From Salinibacterium sp. M195 (lineage in GTDB: Bacteria; Actinomycetota; Actinomycetes; Actinomycetales; Microbacteriaceae), in assembly GCF_019443965.1 (NCBI RefSeq), contig NZ_CP040814.1:1550001-1614000 (forward strand): a stretch of 64,000 nucleotides of DNA. Direction: 5' to 3'. Of the stretch, positions 1-10,219 are shown piece after piece. The translations under genes were made by a program, and so were the position numbers. Every line of letters begins with the position of its first letter. Within the stretch, counting starts at the first letter, position 1. The notes below the pieces were generated by a model. It saw only the letters and a program-made list of their open reading frames with translations, was not told the origin of the DNA and searched no databases.

Positions 1-591
1 CGAGATCCGTACGAAGCGTCCGTTGACGAACTGGTGAGCTTGGCAGCGAGGTCTCCCATGGCGAAGCCGGGTGCCTTCCTGTACTCGAATCTCGGCTATG
101 CGGTGCTGGGGCAGGCTGTCGCCGCCGCAGCTGAGCAGAGCTATGCACAACTCCTCGCTGAACGAATCACACGACCGCTCGCTTTGGCCGATACACAATC
201 GTTTCCCAAAGTCGAAGACCTTCCCGCGGGCGCCCCGCGAGGTCGCGATCGCCGCGGACGGACGAGTGACCCCTGGACGATGAATGCCTATGGGCCGGCA
301 GGCAACATCCGTTCTACGCTGCAGGACATGATGCGCTACGTGCAGGCGCAACTCGAGAACAGTGCCCCCGGAGTTTCCGCGACAGCACCTCAAGTAGCGG
401 TGCGCGGTCAGGGCGAGATCGGGTATGCCTGGATAACTCGCCAGGATGGGCTCACCTGGCACAACGGGATGACGGGTGGCTTCGCGAGCTTTGTCGGCTT
501 CGATCGTTCCCGGTCTCGCGCGGTTGTGGTGCTGAGCAACACGGCAGTAAGTGTCGACCGTCTCGCGCTGTCGCTCGTTGCTCCTCGCTAA
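1..591 (+). CDS. Serine hydrolase, beta-lactamase/transpeptidase-like (5' truncated)
   Basis: The reading frame is open from base 1, so the gene begins before the window and only about 196 C-terminal residues are present. The YSN triad near residue 39 is the Y-x-N motif of class C beta-lactamase/penicillin-binding-like esterases, and HNGMTGG near residue 154 is the H-x-G variant of the KTG box. The S-x-x-K nucleophile motif would lie upstream and cannot be checked. Such proteins hydrolyse beta-lactams, D-amino-acid peptides or esters; the substrate cannot be assigned. It ends 50 bp before gatC on the same strand. Confidence 0.85.
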   Translation, partial: RDPYEASVDELVSLAARSPMAKPGAFLYSNLGYAVLGQAVAAAAEQSYAQLLAERITRPLALADTQSFPKVEDLPAGAPRGRDRRGRTSDPWTMNAYGPAGNIRSTLQDMMRYVQAQLENSAPGVSATAPQVAVRGQGEIGYAWITRQDGLTWHNGMTGGFASFVGFDRSRSRAVVVLSNTAVSVDRLALSLVAPR

Positions 592-641
592 GCCGAATAG
601 ACTTATACGGTTCCCTGTCTGTTTCCCATCTTCGGAGCTCC

Positions 642-956
642 ATGACTGACACCAATCCCGGTGCGATCACTAGCGAGGTCGTTACGCACCTCGCATCGCT
701 CGCCCGAATCGCCCTTACCCCGGAAGAAATCGAGAAGCTCACTGGTGAGCTTGGTGCGATTGTCGATTCCGTGGCCAAGGTCAGCGAGGTCGCAACCGAC
801 GAGGTTCCGGCAACAAGCCACCCGATTCCGCTCAGCAACGTCTTCCGCCCTGATATTCCTGGGGTGACGCTCACTACCGAGCAGGCTTTGGCAGGAGCAC
901 CCGAACACGATGGTTCACGTTTTGCGGTTAGCGCGATTCTGGGAGAAGAGCAGTAA
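642..956 (+). CDS. gatC: Asp-tRNA(Asn)/Glu-tRNA(Gln) amidotransferase subunit C
   Basis: Small 104-residue subunit that wraps GatA and stabilises the GatCAB complex, which amidates mischarged Glu-tRNA(Gln) and Asp-tRNA(Asn). The opening [17 protein letters not shown] segment, the middle [10 protein letters not shown] helix and the [10 protein letters not shown] segment are the usual GatC landmarks, and length is normal. A GGAG ribosome site lies just before the ATG. The TAA stop shares its last base with the gatA ATG, so the two are translationally coupled. gatB lies 1.7 kb further on, separated by two genes. Confidence 0.95.
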   Translation: MTDTNPGAITSEVVTHLASLARIALTPEEIEKLTGELGAIVDSVAKVSEVATDEVPATSHPIPLSNVFRPDIPGVTLTTEQALAGAPEHDGSRFAVSAILGEEQ

Positions 957-2470
957 TGGCAGATCTGAACGACCTCACCCGCATCTCGGCATCCGACTTG
1001 GCTAGCAAGCTGAGCTCGGGCGAAGTGTCTTCGGTCGAAGCGACTCAGGCGCACCTCGACCGCATCGCCGCGGTCGACGGCAAGGTCAATGCGTTTCTTC
1101 ATGTATCGACGGATGCTCTCGCTAATGCCAAGCGCATTGATGAACGCCGCGCGGCGGGGGAGTCGCTCGGCGAGCTCGCCGGCGTGCCTGTCGCGGTCAA
1201 AGATGTGCTGTGCACGATCGATATGCCCACGACCGCAGGGTCGAAAATTCTTGAAGGCTGGGTTCCGCCGTACGACGCGACCACCGTGGCGAAGCTGCGC
1301 ACGGCTGGATTGATCCCGCTCGGTAAGACCAACATGGACGAGTTCGCCATGGGGTCATCGACCGAACACTCCGCGTACGGACCGACGAAGAACCCGTGGG
1401 ATCTCGACCGAATTCCTGGTGGGTCCGGTGGTGGCTCGGCCGCTGCAGTTTCCGCGTTCGAAGCGCCTCTTGCTCTCGGGTCAGACACCGGTGGCTCGAT
1501 CCGCCAGCCAGCTTCTCTCACGGGTTCCGTTGGGGTGAAGCCCACCTATGGTGGAGTCTCTCGCTACGGGGCGATCGCTCTGGCGTCGTCGCTCGACCAG
1601 GTTGGGCCCGTCTCGCGCACCGTTTTGGACTCGGCTCTGCTTCACGATGTCATCGGCGGCCACGATCCCCGCGATTCAACCTCGCTCAACGAGCAGTGGC
1701 CGTCGTTTGCCGCCGCAGCTCGCGCCGGTGCCGCAGCCGAAAGCCTCAAGGGGCTTCGGGTTGGTGTCATCAAGCAGCTCGACAGCCCTGGCTTCCAGGC
1801 TGGTGTTTCGCAGCGTTTTCACGAAGCGCTGCAGCTGCTCACCGATTTCGGCGCCGAGATCGTTGAAGTGGATGCTCCGCACTTCGAATATGCCGTCGAG
1901 GCGTACTACCTCATCCTTCCCGCCGAAGCGTCGAGCAACCTCGCGAAGTTCGACTCTGTACGTTTCGGCCTGCGCGTGACGCCAGAGGGTGGCGGCACGG
2001 TCGAGGACGTCATGGCGGCAACTCGCGAGGCTGGTTTCGGTGCTGAGGTCAAGCGCCGCATCATCCTCGGCACCTACGCGCTCAGCGCTGGCTACTACGA
2101 CGCGTACTACGGCAGCGCTCAGAAGGTGCGCACGCTCATTCAGCGCGACTTTGCTGCGGCCTTCGAGAAGGCTGACGTTCTCGTCTCGCCGTCGGCGCCG
2201 ACCACCGCATTCAAGCTCGGTGAGAAGCTCGAAGACCCGATGGCGATGTACCTCAACGACGTCACGACGATTCCGGCTAACCTTGCCGGCATCCCCGGTA
2301 TGGGCCTTCCAATGGGTCTTGCGCCCGAGGATGGCCTGCCGACTGGGTTCCAGATCATGGCCCCGGCTCGCGGTGATGCGCGGCTCTACGAGCTTGGCGC
2401 AACGCTCGAGCGTTTGCTCGAGCAGCAGTGGGGTCACACCCTGCCGAGCCAGGTTCCGTCGCTGGGCTAG
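956..2470 (+). CDS. gatA: Asp-tRNA(Asn)/Glu-tRNA(Gln) amidotransferase subunit A
   Basis: Glutaminase/amidase subunit that releases ammonia from glutamine and passes it to GatB. The 504-residue length is typical. The amidase-signature catalytic set is intact: K82 in PVAVKDVL, the cis-Ser S157 in GGSGGGS, and the nucleophile S181 in [10 protein letters not shown]; this spacing matches the known GatA Ser-cisSer-Lys triad. Start is the ATG overlapping the gatC stop. No sign of decay. Confidence 0.97.
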   Translation: MADLNDLTRISASDLASKLSSGEVSSVEATQAHLDRIAAVDGKVNAFLHVSTDALANAKRIDERRAAGESLGELAGVPVAVKDVLCTIDMPTTAGSKILEGWVPPYDATTVAKLRTAGLIPLGKTNMDEFAMGSSTEHSAYGPTKNPWDLDRIPGGSGGGSAAAVSAFEAPLALGSDTGGSIRQPASLTGSVGVKPTYGGVSRYGAIALASSLDQVGPVSRTVLDSALLHDVIGGHDPRDSTSLNEQWPSFAAAARAGAAAESLKGLRVGVIKQLDSPGFQAGVSQRFHEALQLLTDFGAEIVEVDAPHFEYAVEAYYLILPAEASSNLAKFDSVRFGLRVTPEGGGTVEDVMAATREAGFGAEVKRRIILGTYALSAGYYDAYYGSAQKVRTLIQRDFAAAFEKADVLVSPSAPTTAFKLGEKLEDPMAMYLNDVTTIPANLAGIPGMGLPMGLAPEDGLPTGFQIMAPARGDARLYELGATLERLLEQQWGHTLPSQVPSLG

Positions 2471-2500
2471 TGAGCGTTTAGCTCTGGCGGTCGCGGGCGA

Positions 2501-3055
2501 CTAGTCGGTGACGGCTTGGCGCTCGCGGTAGGCGATTTGGTTCATCCGGTTTCCGCACCGAATGCCGCAAAATCGGCGTGACCCATTTCGTGACAGGTCG
2601 GCCATAAGTCCTTCGCAGTCTGGCGCTTCGCAACGCCGCAAACGCCACATGGCATCGGAGCGCACGACGTCGACGAGGGCGAGGCCGACCTCGGCCTGAA
2701 TGCGCTCGGCAAGTGGTGCTTCGGGATCATTGGCGTGCAGGTGCCAGTCGAAGTCGTCGTGCCGCGCTAGGAAAGGCAGTGCGTTTGCTTCGGCGAGCAT
2801 GGCGTTGATTTCGATGGCAGCATCGTCGCGTGTCAGCTTCCACACGCCGCGGATGCGGTCCCGGACTGCGCGAACTTCAGCGACCTCGGTGTCATCACGG
2901 TCAATGCGACCGCTGAACCGAAACTGCATGACGAGAGAGTGCACTTGGGCGGCTGTGCCAAGCTCATCCTCGCCTGATCTGCTGGCAAGCTGGTGCGTGT
3001 TTCCGAGCAAAACGGCAAACTCGAGACTCTCCACGGTGTCAGGGGCAAAATGCAA
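2501..3055 (-). CDS. CGNR zinc-finger (ABATE-domain) regulator
   Basis: 184-residue protein with an N-terminal ABATE-type stress-sensor-like region (residues 1 to about 125) and a C-terminal CGNR zinc finger: C142 and C147 in RRCEAPDCEGL and C163/C167 in RRFCGIRCGNR. The CGNR family is thought to be DNA-binding regulators common in actinobacteria. It is transcribed divergently from an EamA exporter whose ATG is about 70 bp away, an arrangement that suggests it controls that transporter (inference). Convergent with gatA. Confidence 0.88.
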   Translation of the reverse strand: MHFAPDTVESLEFAVLLGNTHQLASRSGEDELGTAAQVHSLVMQFRFSGRIDRDDTEVAEVRAVRDRIRGVWKLTRDDAAIEINAMLAEANALPFLARHDDFDWHLHANDPEAPLAERIQAEVGLALVDVVRSDAMWRLRRCEAPDCEGLMADLSRNGSRRFCGIRCGNRMNQIAYRERQAVTD

Positions 3056-3126
3056 TTTGACTCCTTATTTCTTTCGAGACTAACGTCATCAGAAATACCC
3101 GTCAATCTCGTTCGAAGCAGTAGCCA

Positions 3127-4170
3127 ATGAAACGCTCAACCACAACTTTCGGAATGCTCATCGCGCTCGTCGCTGCGGCCAGTTTTGGCCTTTCAGGTGC
3201 ACTCATTAAACCGGTGCTCGAGGCCGGTTGGAGCCCAGCGGCAGCAGTCACGCTCCGCGTTCTCATCGGTGGAACGGTTCTCGCCCCGTTCGCGATCGTC
3301 GCGCTCAAAGGGCGCTGGATTGCCCTCTGGTACGCGCGCAGCCGCATCCTTCTCATGGCGATCATCGGTGTCGCTGGCACCCAACTGGTGTACTTCGCGG
3401 CCGTCGAGCGCATCCCTGTTGGCATCGCGATTCTTCTGGAGTACATGGCGCCGCTTCTTCTTGTCGCCTTTGCGTGGGTCACGACGCGGCGAACTCCAAA
3501 AGCGGTTGTACTGATCGGTTCCGTTGTCGCCCTCGGCGGACTCATTCTTGTGGTCTCACCCGAGGGTTCGGGAGCACTCGACCCGATCGGTATCCTTTTC
3601 GGCGCGAGCGCGGCGATTGGCGCCGCCGTGTATTACGTCGTCGCTGCGCGCTCGAGTGAGGGTCTCCCTGCGGTCGCACTTGCTGCGGCCGGGTTGCTTA
3701 TTGGCGGCATCCTTCTTGGTCTCGTTGGCCTTGTGGGCATTGTGCCCTTCGATATGCCGATGGTGGATGTCACGGTGCTGGGCATCGTGGCGCCGTGGTG
3801 GGTTCCGCTGCTCATCGTGGGTATTGTCGCGACCGGTATCGCGTATTCGACGAGCATTATGGCGAGTGAGATGCTCGGTTCCCGCCTCGCGTCATTTGTC
3901 GGATTGCTCGAGGTTGTGACGGCGGCGATCTATGCCTGGCTGCTGATCGGCGAAAACTTGTCGCTGATGCAGTTCGTTGGGGGAGCGCTCATCTTGGCGG
4001 GGATCGCGTTCGTCCGTTCCGAGAAAACGGAAGAGTTCAGCGACTTCACGATCGAAGCTGAGGCCTTCCCGAGTGAAGATGACGAACCAATTTTGGCGCC
4101 AGCATCCGCGCCGCTCGAACCGGGTACCGATACGGTGCCGCTGCGCCACGTACAATCATCTGGTGGCTAA
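3127..4170 (+). CDS. EamA/DMT-family transporter
   Basis: 347-residue membrane protein with ten hydrophobic segments arranged as two EamA repeats (roughly residues 8-140 and 155-293), the layout of drug/metabolite transporters that export amino acids or other metabolites. The last about 50 residues form an acidic, non-membrane tail. The stop codon overlaps the start of gatB by 8 bases if gatB uses its GTG. Substrate cannot be inferred. The divergent CGNR protein is its likely regulator. Confidence 0.9.
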   Translation: MKRSTTTFGMLIALVAAASFGLSGALIKPVLEAGWSPAAAVTLRVLIGGTVLAPFAIVALKGRWIALWYARSRILLMAIIGVAGTQLVYFAAVERIPVGIAILLEYMAPLLLVAFAWVTTRRTPKAVVLIGSVVALGGLILVVSPEGSGALDPIGILFGASAAIGAAVYYVVAARSSEGLPAVALAAAGLLIGGILLGLVGLVGIVPFDMPMVDVTVLGIVAPWWVPLLIVGIVATGIAYSTSIMASEMLGSRLASFVGLLEVVTAAIYAWLLIGENLSLMQFVGGALILAGIAFVRSEKTEEFSDFTIEAEAFPSEDDEPILAPASAPLEPGTDTVPLRHVQSSGG

Positions 4171-5680
4171 AGCTGAATTGATGGACTACGACAAAGCACT
4201 CGAACTATTTGAGCCGACGCTCGGTTTCGAGGTGCATGTTGAGTTGAACACCCAGACCAAGATGTTCTCGGATGCGCCGAACCCGGCAGCTTCCGGTGCG
4301 GAGCATGCCGAACCGAACACGATGATCACTCCGGTTGATCTCGGTTTGCCCGGCAGCTTGCCTGTTGTCAATGAAGAGGCGATCAAATATTCGATCTCGC
4401 TCGGTCTTGCGCTTGGCTGCCAGATCGCGCCGAGTTCACGCTTCGCTCGCAAGAACTATTTCTACCCTGACCTAGCGAAGAACTACCAGATCAGCCAGTT
4501 CGATGAGCCGATTGCGTTTGAGGGTTCGGTCGACATCGAGCTCGAGAGCGGTCGCACGATTACGATTCCGATCGAGCGTGCGCACATGGAAGAAGACGCG
4601 GGCAAGCTCACTCACGTGGGTGGCGCTACCGGTCGCATCCAGGGCGCAGAGTATTCGCTGGTTGATTACAACCGTGCCGGTGTTCCGCTGGTCGAGATCG
4701 TCACGCACATGATCACGGGCACTGAGGCGGATGCTCCCGAGGTCGGCAAGGCGTATGTCTCTGCTATTCGCGACATCGTTCGTTCGCTCGGCATCTCCGA
4801 GGCACGCATGGAGCGCGGCAACTTGCGCTGTGACGCCAACATTTCGCTGAGCCCTCGTGGTTCGGGAAAGCTTGGCACTCGCACGGAAACCAAGAACGTG
4901 AACTCGATGCGTAGCGTTGAGCGCGCGGTTCGTTATGAGATCCAACGCCAGGCTGCAATTTTGCAGAAGGGTGGAACGATCACTCAGGAGACCCGTCACT
5001 GGCACGAAGACACTGGTGTGACGAGCGCTGGTCGCCCCAAGAGCGACGCCGATGACTACCGCTACTTCCCTGAGCCCGATTTGTTGCCCGTTGAGCCTTC
5101 GCTCGCGTTGATCGAAGAGCTGCGTGCAGCACTCCCTGAGCCTCCTGCCGAACGCCGTCGTCGCCTTCAGGCAGCGTGGGGGTTCACTGACCTTGAGTTC
5201 CGCGATGTCAACAACGCTGGTCTCTTCAGTGAAATTGAGGCCACGATTGAGGCCGGTACCACTGCGGCTCAGGCGCGCAAGTGGTGGACGGGCGAGATCG
5301 CTCGACTTGCGAACATTCAGGGTGCAGACCCCAGTTCTTTGATCACTCCGACGGATGTCGCGGCTCTGGTTACCCTCATCAACGATGGTGTTCTCAACGA
5401 CAGTTTGGCTCGCCAAGTTCTCGAGGGTGTCATTGCTGGCGAGGGAACGCCGGCGGCTGTTGTCGAAAGTCGTGGGCTCAAGCTCGTTTCCGACGATGGA
5501 CCGCTTATCGCGGCGATCGATGAGGCTCTTGCCGCCCAACCTGATGTTCTCGCGAAGATCCGCGATGGCAAGGTGCAGGCTGCTGGCGCCGTTATCGGCG
5601 CGGTCATGAAGGCCATGAAAGGTCAAGCCGATGCCGCTCGGGTTCGCGAACTTGTCTTGGAGCGTGCGTCAGCCGAATAG
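4163..5680 (+). CDS. gatB: Asp-tRNA(Asn)/Glu-tRNA(Gln) amidotransferase subunit B
   Basis: tRNA-binding and kinase subunit of GatCAB; it phosphorylates the mischarged glutamyl/aspartyl group before amidation. Landmarks are [33 protein letters not shown] (start of the cradle domain), [16 protein letters not shown] and a C-terminal YqeY-like tail. I chose GTG 4163 (product starts [16 protein letters not shown], 505 residues, the usual length); the ATG at 4181 is a second option. The frame is open further upstream to 3977, but that part is antisense-like overlap with the EamA gene and not GatB. Confidence 0.95.
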   Translation: MAKAELMDYDKALELFEPTLGFEVHVELNTQTKMFSDAPNPAASGAEHAEPNTMITPVDLGLPGSLPVVNEEAIKYSISLGLALGCQIAPSSRFARKNYFYPDLAKNYQISQFDEPIAFEGSVDIELESGRTITIPIERAHMEEDAGKLTHVGGATGRIQGAEYSLVDYNRAGVPLVEIVTHMITGTEADAPEVGKAYVSAIRDIVRSLGISEARMERGNLRCDANISLSPRGSGKLGTRTETKNVNSMRSVERAVRYEIQRQAAILQKGGTITQETRHWHEDTGVTSAGRPKSDADDYRYFPEPDLLPVEPSLALIEELRAALPEPPAERRRRLQAAWGFTDLEFRDVNNAGLFSEIEATIEAGTTAAQARKWWTGEIARLANIQGADPSSLITPTDVAALVTLINDGVLNDSLARQVLEGVIAGEGTPAAVVESRGLKLVSDDGPLIAAIDEALAAQPDVLAKIRDGKVQAAGAVIGAVMKAMKGQADAARVRELVLERASAE

Positions 5681-5722
5681 TTCGGTGCTCGCTTGTCGGC
5701 TCTAGGCAGTAGCGTTGCAGTC

Positions 5723-6055
5723 ATGTCTGAATCTGCTGCACTCGTTGTTGAAGTCCACGTTCCCCTCACGCCCGACGCTAATGCGGCGGAGGGCGAGACC
5801 CGTTTCCCTTGGATCGAGACTCTGGTGGAGTTCACGACAGAGCTTGACGAGGGTGGAGACATTTTTGTCGTCGAAGAAGGCGATGTTTTCAACGATGCCT
5901 ACGTAATCGTGATCACGGGGGCTGACGAGGCCACTCTCACCGGCATCGCGAATCGGGTGGCCAACTTGCCAGGAATCCCGACCGGCGTGTTTGCAGTCGT
6001 GACTGACGCTGACGCCGAAGAACTCGGTCAGGGCACCACAATCGAAATTTCCTAA
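5723..6055 (+). CDS. Conserved hypothetical protein
   Basis: 110-residue soluble, strongly acidic protein with no motif I recognise. Alternating hydrophobic strands (ALVVEVHVPL, DIFVVEEGDVF, AYVIVITGA, VFAVVTDA) suggest a small alpha/beta fold. The ATG at 5723 is preferred to an in-frame upstream start at 5693 because the sequence before it is unrelated in composition. It sits 42 bp after gatB and 26 bp before the MFS gene on the same strand. Confidence 0.65.
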   Translation: MSESAALVVEVHVPLTPDANAAEGETRFPWIETLVEFTTELDEGGDIFVVEEGDVFNDAYVIVITGADEATLTGIANRVANLPGIPTGVFAVVTDADAEELGQGTTIEIS

Positions 6056-6081
6056 CGAGAAAGCCCCAGAGCCTCAGCCAC

Positions 6082-7470
6082 ATGATCGGCAAGACCCCGG
6101 CAGACACCTCAGCTGATGCCGAACTCGCTCCCCACAGCATCTTTGCTCCACAGCTTCTGTGGACCACCATCGGTGCCTTTGCGCTGATCTTCTTAGGGGC
6201 TTTTGAGACGCTCGCCGTCACGACGGTGATGCCGACGATCAGTCGTGATCTGGATGGCCAGTCGCTCTATTCCGTTGCGTTTTCGAGCACGCTCGCGGCG
6301 AGCGTGATTGGAATGGTGTTGGCCGGGCAGTGGGCAGACCGCACTGGGCCAGCGCGGCCGCTGATCGCCGCCATGGTCGTCTTCACCGTGGGGCTGCTCG
6401 TTGCCGGTTTTGCTGGCACGATGGAGATCTTCATCGTCGGTCGGTTCCTGCAGGGGCTGGGGTCCGGTGCACTCATCGTTTCGCTCTATGTGGTGGTGGC
6501 GCGACTGTATCCGTCGGCGCTGCATCCCAAAATCTTTGGGTTGTTTGCTTCAGCCTGGGTCTTGCCGTCACTAGTCGGCCCGCCGCTTGCCGGAGTCGTT
6601 GCAGAGAACATCAGCTGGCATTGGGTCTTTTTTGGCGTCGTGATTCTGGTCGCCGGTGCCGCTGCCGCGATTCTTCCGGCGGTGCGGGTGTTGCTGAGCC
6701 AACCGGAGTCGCCAGCAGAGAAGTCATCGCGCGGCCGGTCGCTTATTTGGGCGATTGTGGTTGCTCTCGCCGTCATGGGGATCAGCCTCGGCGGTGAGCG
6801 CGAGAGCACGTTTGCGTGGCCGCTTGCGCTTGGCGCGTTCGTCATCGCCGTCATCGCGCTGAGGCCGTTGCTTCCCGCAGGCTCGCTAGTCTTGCGCCGC
6901 GGCCTGCCGACCACGATTGTGTTGCGCGGGGTGTTCGCTGCTGCCTTCTTTTCGACTGAGGTCTATCTTCCCTATCTTCTCAACGAGCGCTACGGACTTC
7001 CGGCGTGGGCAGCGGGGCTCATCCTGACTGTCGGAGCCGTTTCTTGGGCTATTGGGTCGGCGCTTCAAGGCCGTCTTCCCGATACGGTGTCGCACTCACA
7101 GGTGGTGGTTATCGGGGCAGTGCTGTTGAGTATCGGTCTCGCTACGCAGTTCATTACCGCGTTCTTCATGCTGTCGCTGTGGGTAGCCGCCGCCGGCTGG
7201 CTTGTCGCCGGTGCAGGCATGGGCATTACCTTCCCTCGGCTCTCCACCCTTGTGCTCAGTCATTCCAGCACGCGCGATCAGGGCTTCAACAGTGCTGCGC
7301 TTTCGATCGCGGATGCCGCTGGTGGATCAATTGCGATCGCGTTCAGTGGCCTCGTATTCTCGGCGGTCGGCGGCCTTGAGAATGGCGCGGGATTCGTTGC
7401 CGCCCTTGCTCTTGCCGCGATGCTCGCACTCGCCTCCGTCCCCGTAGCGATGAGGGTCCGTTCGCGGTAG
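6082..7470 (+). CDS. MFS transporter (multidrug-efflux type)
   Basis: 462-residue polytopic protein with 12 to 14 predicted membrane segments. Family landmarks: AVTTVMPTISRDL after the first helix, the motif-A-like GQWADRTGPARP loop between helices 2 and 3, and GRFLQGLGSGALI in helix 4. These resemble the EmrB/QacA side of the major facilitator superfamily, which exports drugs by proton antiport; the substrate is unknown. No dedicated regulator is adjacent. Confidence 0.88.
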   Translation: MIGKTPADTSADAELAPHSIFAPQLLWTTIGAFALIFLGAFETLAVTTVMPTISRDLDGQSLYSVAFSSTLAASVIGMVLAGQWADRTGPARPLIAAMVVFTVGLLVAGFAGTMEIFIVGRFLQGLGSGALIVSLYVVVARLYPSALHPKIFGLFASAWVLPSLVGPPLAGVVAENISWHWVFFGVVILVAGAAAAILPAVRVLLSQPESPAEKSSRGRSLIWAIVVALAVMGISLGGERESTFAWPLALGAFVIAVIALRPLLPAGSLVLRRGLPTTIVLRGVFAAAFFSTEVYLPYLLNERYGLPAWAAGLILTVGAVSWAIGSALQGRLPDTVSHSQVVVIGAVLLSIGLATQFITAFFMLSLWVAAAGWLVAGAGMGITFPRLSTLVLSHSSTRDQGFNSAALSIADAAGGSIAIAFSGLVFSAVGGLENGAGFVAALALAAMLALASVPVAMRVRSR

Positions 7471-7583
7471 CGCTGGCCAACGGCAGGCGTTCAGCACCGT
7501 CTAGTTAACCGATTGTTAAGTAGTGTTTCGTGCTGTTACGTCACACTCAGGCGTGCGTCCCTGAATGCGATTACCGTCGCCGC

Positions 7584-8135
7584 ATGACACTTCTCACAAA
7601 CGAAACCACGACCATTGATCTTGCTGCCGATCGCGCCGCTCGACTCACTGCGGCCGGCGAGGCCTGGAACTCGCGCATTGCCGCCAAGCCAACAACCGCT
7701 GAGCTCACCTACGCTGTCACCGGCAAGGGAGTTGGCTCAGTCGGAACGGTTCTCAAGGCCGGAACGCACGTCTTTCACATAGACGAACCTGAAGGGCTCG
7801 CTGGCGATGACGTCGCCGCCAGCCCTGTTGAGATCGCCCTGGGAGCATTGATCGCTTGTCAGGTTGTCGTCTTCCGTCTTTATGCTCAGGCGCTTGGCAT
7901 CCAGGTAGATGACATCTCTGTCAAGGCTGAGGGCGACCTCGACGTGCGTGGGCTCTTCGGCATCGACGACAACGTGCGCAACGGGTTCAGCGAAATTCGC
8001 CTCTACGCAACCATCGCGGGCCCGGAAACCCAGGAGCGTTACGACGAGCTTCGTGACGCCGTCGATGCGCACTGCCCCGTACTCGATCTTTTCGCTAACC
8101 CCACGGCCATTAGCACTCGGGTGGTCAAGGGCTAA
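7584..8135 (+). CDS. OsmC-family peroxiredoxin-like protein
   Basis: 183-residue OsmC/Ohr-fold protein. The two redox cysteines are present: C92 in ALIACQVVVF at the start of the long helix and C164 in DAHCPVLDLF, the pair that reduces organic hydroperoxides in this family. I chose ATG 7584 over an upstream in-frame start at 7530 because the added residues are not OsmC-like. Followed at 8166-8195 by a perfect inverted repeat that probably ends transcription. Confidence 0.88.
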   Translation: MTLLTNETTTIDLAADRAARLTAAGEAWNSRIAAKPTTAELTYAVTGKGVGSVGTVLKAGTHVFHIDEPEGLAGDDVAASPVEIALGALIACQVVVFRLYAQALGIQVDDISVKAEGDLDVRGLFGIDDNVRNGFSEIRLYATIAGPETQERYDELRDAVDAHCPVLDLFANPTAISTRVVKG

Positions 8136-8165
8136 CGGCACCCCATGATGATGCCAATTCACATG

Positions 8166-8195
8166 CTCGACCGGTAGCGAATGCTACCGGTCGAG
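8166..8195 (+). terminator. Perfect 13-bp inverted repeat after the OsmC gene
   Basis: The arm ctcgaccggtagc (8166-8178) and its exact reverse complement (8183-8195) are separated by a four-base loop, gaat. It begins 30 bp after the OsmC stop codon and is followed by a T-rich but not pure-T tract (ttctctcgtt), so it is a likely intrinsic terminator or mRNA-protecting hairpin. Confidence 0.7.
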
Positions 8196-8346
8196 TTCTC
8201 TCGTTAAAGGCCGACCGCCACATCGTTGGGCACCGACTTTCCTGTGGTTTGGCCCCAACTGCCGCAGCGTCACGCCTGTGAAATGTCGCCCGAACGGGGT
8301 GGGCAGCTTCGTCGTCCAACACCCTCGCGCCCCCTACGCTTAACCC

Positions 8347-9375
8347 ATGAGCCGCAGCCGCACTTCACGTCCCTGGATCAAGCGCCCCGCGAGCGTTATC
8401 GGCCTTACGGCTCTCTCCTTGGGACTCATCACCGCTCTGATTGCGACTCTGAGCCCCTGGCCTGCCACGCTTCTCATTCGGTCATTGTTCGAATCAGAGG
8501 CGAACAAGACGGTCGAAGAGATGCAGCGGCATGCGACGGATGTTCCGCTCACGGAAACTCTGGATGAGGTTTACAGTGACTCCGAGGAGAACACCTCGCT
8601 CGATGTGTTCTCGCCTGCTGGCTCAGACGGACCGCTCACAACAGTCGTCTGGATTCACGGCGGCGCGTGGATTTCGGGTGACAAAGAAAATGTCACACCT
8701 TACGCCCGCAATCTTGCCGCCGAGGGCTTCACCGTCGTCGCGGTGAACTACACCATTGCCCCAGAAGTAACCTATCCAACAGCGCTCAATCAGCTCAACG
8801 AGGCGATGGCCTATCTCGTGGAGAACGCTGATCGTTTGCGCGTTGACCCCAACAAGATTGTGTTTGCCGGAGACTCTGCTGGCGCTCAACTTAGCGCTCA
8901 GCTCGCCACAGCTATCACCAGCCCCAGCTATGCGAGCACCATAGGCCTGACGCCGAGCCTCAGCCCAGAACAACTCGACGGAGTAATCCTTAATTGCGGG
9001 ATCTACGACGTCAGCGGTATTCCGAACGCACCGGGCTTGGGAGGTTGGGGTTTCCGGATCGCGCTCTGGGCGTACGTCGGCGATAAAGACTGGTCGGATC
9101 AGCCCGGCGGCGAAGAGATGTCGATCATTGACGATGTCACCGCTGACTTCCCGCGCACGTGGATCTCTGGGGGCAACGCCGACCCGCTCACAGCATCACA
9201 GTCTGTCGCGTTCGCTGATCAACTCGACACGCTCGGTGTCGAGACCACACGAGTGTTCTATGCTGACGATCATCCGGCGCAACTGCCACACGAGTATCAG
9301 TTCCACCTCGATTTCGAGGATGCCCGTTCCGCATTCGATTCAACCGTGACGTTCCTCAACTCCATCGACGACTAG
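8347..9375 (+). CDS. Alpha/beta hydrolase, hormone-sensitive-lipase-like
   Basis: 342-residue esterase. A hydrophobic N-terminal helix (about residues 17-45) suggests export or membrane anchoring. HGGAW at 104-108 is the oxyanion-hole motif of the HSL group and GDSAG at 175-179 carries the nucleophile S177. Candidate acid and base are the Asp in GNADPLT and the His in LPHEYQF. Hydrolyses an ester or lactone of unknown identity. The 209 bases before it hold the terminator at 8166-8195 and no gene. Confidence 0.85.
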   Translation: MSRSRTSRPWIKRPASVIGLTALSLGLITALIATLSPWPATLLIRSLFESEANKTVEEMQRHATDVPLTETLDEVYSDSEENTSLDVFSPAGSDGPLTTVVWIHGGAWISGDKENVTPYARNLAAEGFTVVAVNYTIAPEVTYPTALNQLNEAMAYLVENADRLRVDPNKIVFAGDSAGAQLSAQLATAITSPSYASTIGLTPSLSPEQLDGVILNCGIYDVSGIPNAPGLGGWGFRIALWAYVGDKDWSDQPGGEEMSIIDDVTADFPRTWISGGNADPLTASQSVAFADQLDTLGVETTRVFYADDHPAQLPHEYQFHLDFEDARSAFDSTVTFLNSIDD

Positions 9376-9408
9376 CTCGCAGACTCTCGCGACGAGTAGC
9401 CTCGAAGG

Positions 9409-9705
9409 ATGAAGCCCTCCTTCGAATTCGCCGCTGGGCTTGAGCCCTGGGAATCCAAACCCAACGTGTACTTTCTTCAGGTGCCATCGGATGTCGGGGC
9501 GAGCGTGAAAGAGATCCCGACACCTCCGAGAGGCTTCGGTTCTATCGCGGTAGAGGTCACCATCGGAACCACGACGTGGAATACGTCGATCTTTCCGATC
9601 AGCAGCGAGGGCGATAGCTTCTTCCTGCCGGTGAAAATGGCTGTGCGTCGCGCTGAGGGCCTAGAACTCGGGGATGTGGCCGAGGTTACTATTCAGCTTG
9701 TGTAG
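9409..9705 (+). CDS. DUF1905-domain protein
   Basis: 98-residue beta-rich protein matching the DUF1905 pattern: VYFLQVP near the start, SIAVEVTIGTTTW in the centre and FFLPVKMAVRRAEGLELGD at the end. The family is widespread in actinobacteria, is sometimes fused to YdeI-like modules, and has no established function. 33 bp downstream of the hydrolase and convergent with the DUF1761 gene. Confidence 0.75.
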   Translation: MKPSFEFAAGLEPWESKPNVYFLQVPSDVGASVKEIPTPPRGFGSIAVEVTIGTTTWNTSIFPISSEGDSFFLPVKMAVRRAEGLELGDVAEVTIQLV

Positions 9706-9752
9706 GCCGAGAAGCCGTAGCGGCGGGCTGTGCGCTAGCGACGACGCACTCG

Positions 9753-10172
9753 TTACGCCGGCCATACTCCAATAATGATCGCCATGACCACGATGGTCAC
9801 GAACTCATGGCTCACGTTCAGCACGGTGAGCCCGTTGGGGCGACCGTCGAACTGATCGTGCGTAATGAATCGTGCAGCGGTGAATCCGCCCCACAACACG
9901 ATGCTCGTGAGTAGCGTGTTGACGAAAAAACTGCCGCCGTAGAAGTCGAACGCGATGAATGCCGCGCCGGCGAGCACCCAGGCCGTGATGAAGCTCACAA
10001 TGACGGTGACGACGATCGGTCGCACGGCATCCGCGGTGTTGCCGCTTGGCGTGACATTGGCGGCTTTCATCCAATAGTTACCGAAGACGCGAGGCGAATA
10101 CCAGATGGTGCCGACGATCATGCTCGACAGCGTCGCGAGAATAACCGCGATGTAGTTGATTTCGGGAACCAT
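9753..10172 (-). CDS. DUF1761 membrane protein
   Basis: 139 residues with four hydrophobic segments. The IWYSPRVFGNYWMK motif between helices 1 and 2 is the DUF1761 signature. Function of the family is unknown. A GGAGG ribosome site lies six bases before the ATG at 10172. Convergent with DUF1905 on one side, and downstream of the ccdA gene on the same strand by about 50 bp. Confidence 0.8.
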   Translation of the reverse strand: MVPEINYIAVILATLSSMIVGTIWYSPRVFGNYWMKAANVTPSGNTADAVRPIVVTVIVSFITAWVLAGAAFIAFDFYGGSFFVNTLLTSIVLWGGFTAARFITHDQFDGRPNGLTVLNVSHEFVTIVVMAIIIGVWPA

Positions 10173-10219
10173 GACAACCTCCAGTGATTGTGGGTGTCCG
10201 AAGCCTACTCCGTGAGTCG

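Noticed and set aside
3977..4162. Upstream extension of gatB
   Set aside because: Open frame only; the sequence belongs to the EamA gene in another frame and does not resemble GatB.
4472..5626. 384-codon open frame on the minus strand
   Set aside because: Antisense to gatB; composition is typical of a shadow frame.
7500..7560. Possible promoter with gttaac/gttaag boxes before the OsmC gene
   Set aside because: No convincing -35/-10 pair with proper spacing; the AT-richness alone is not enough.
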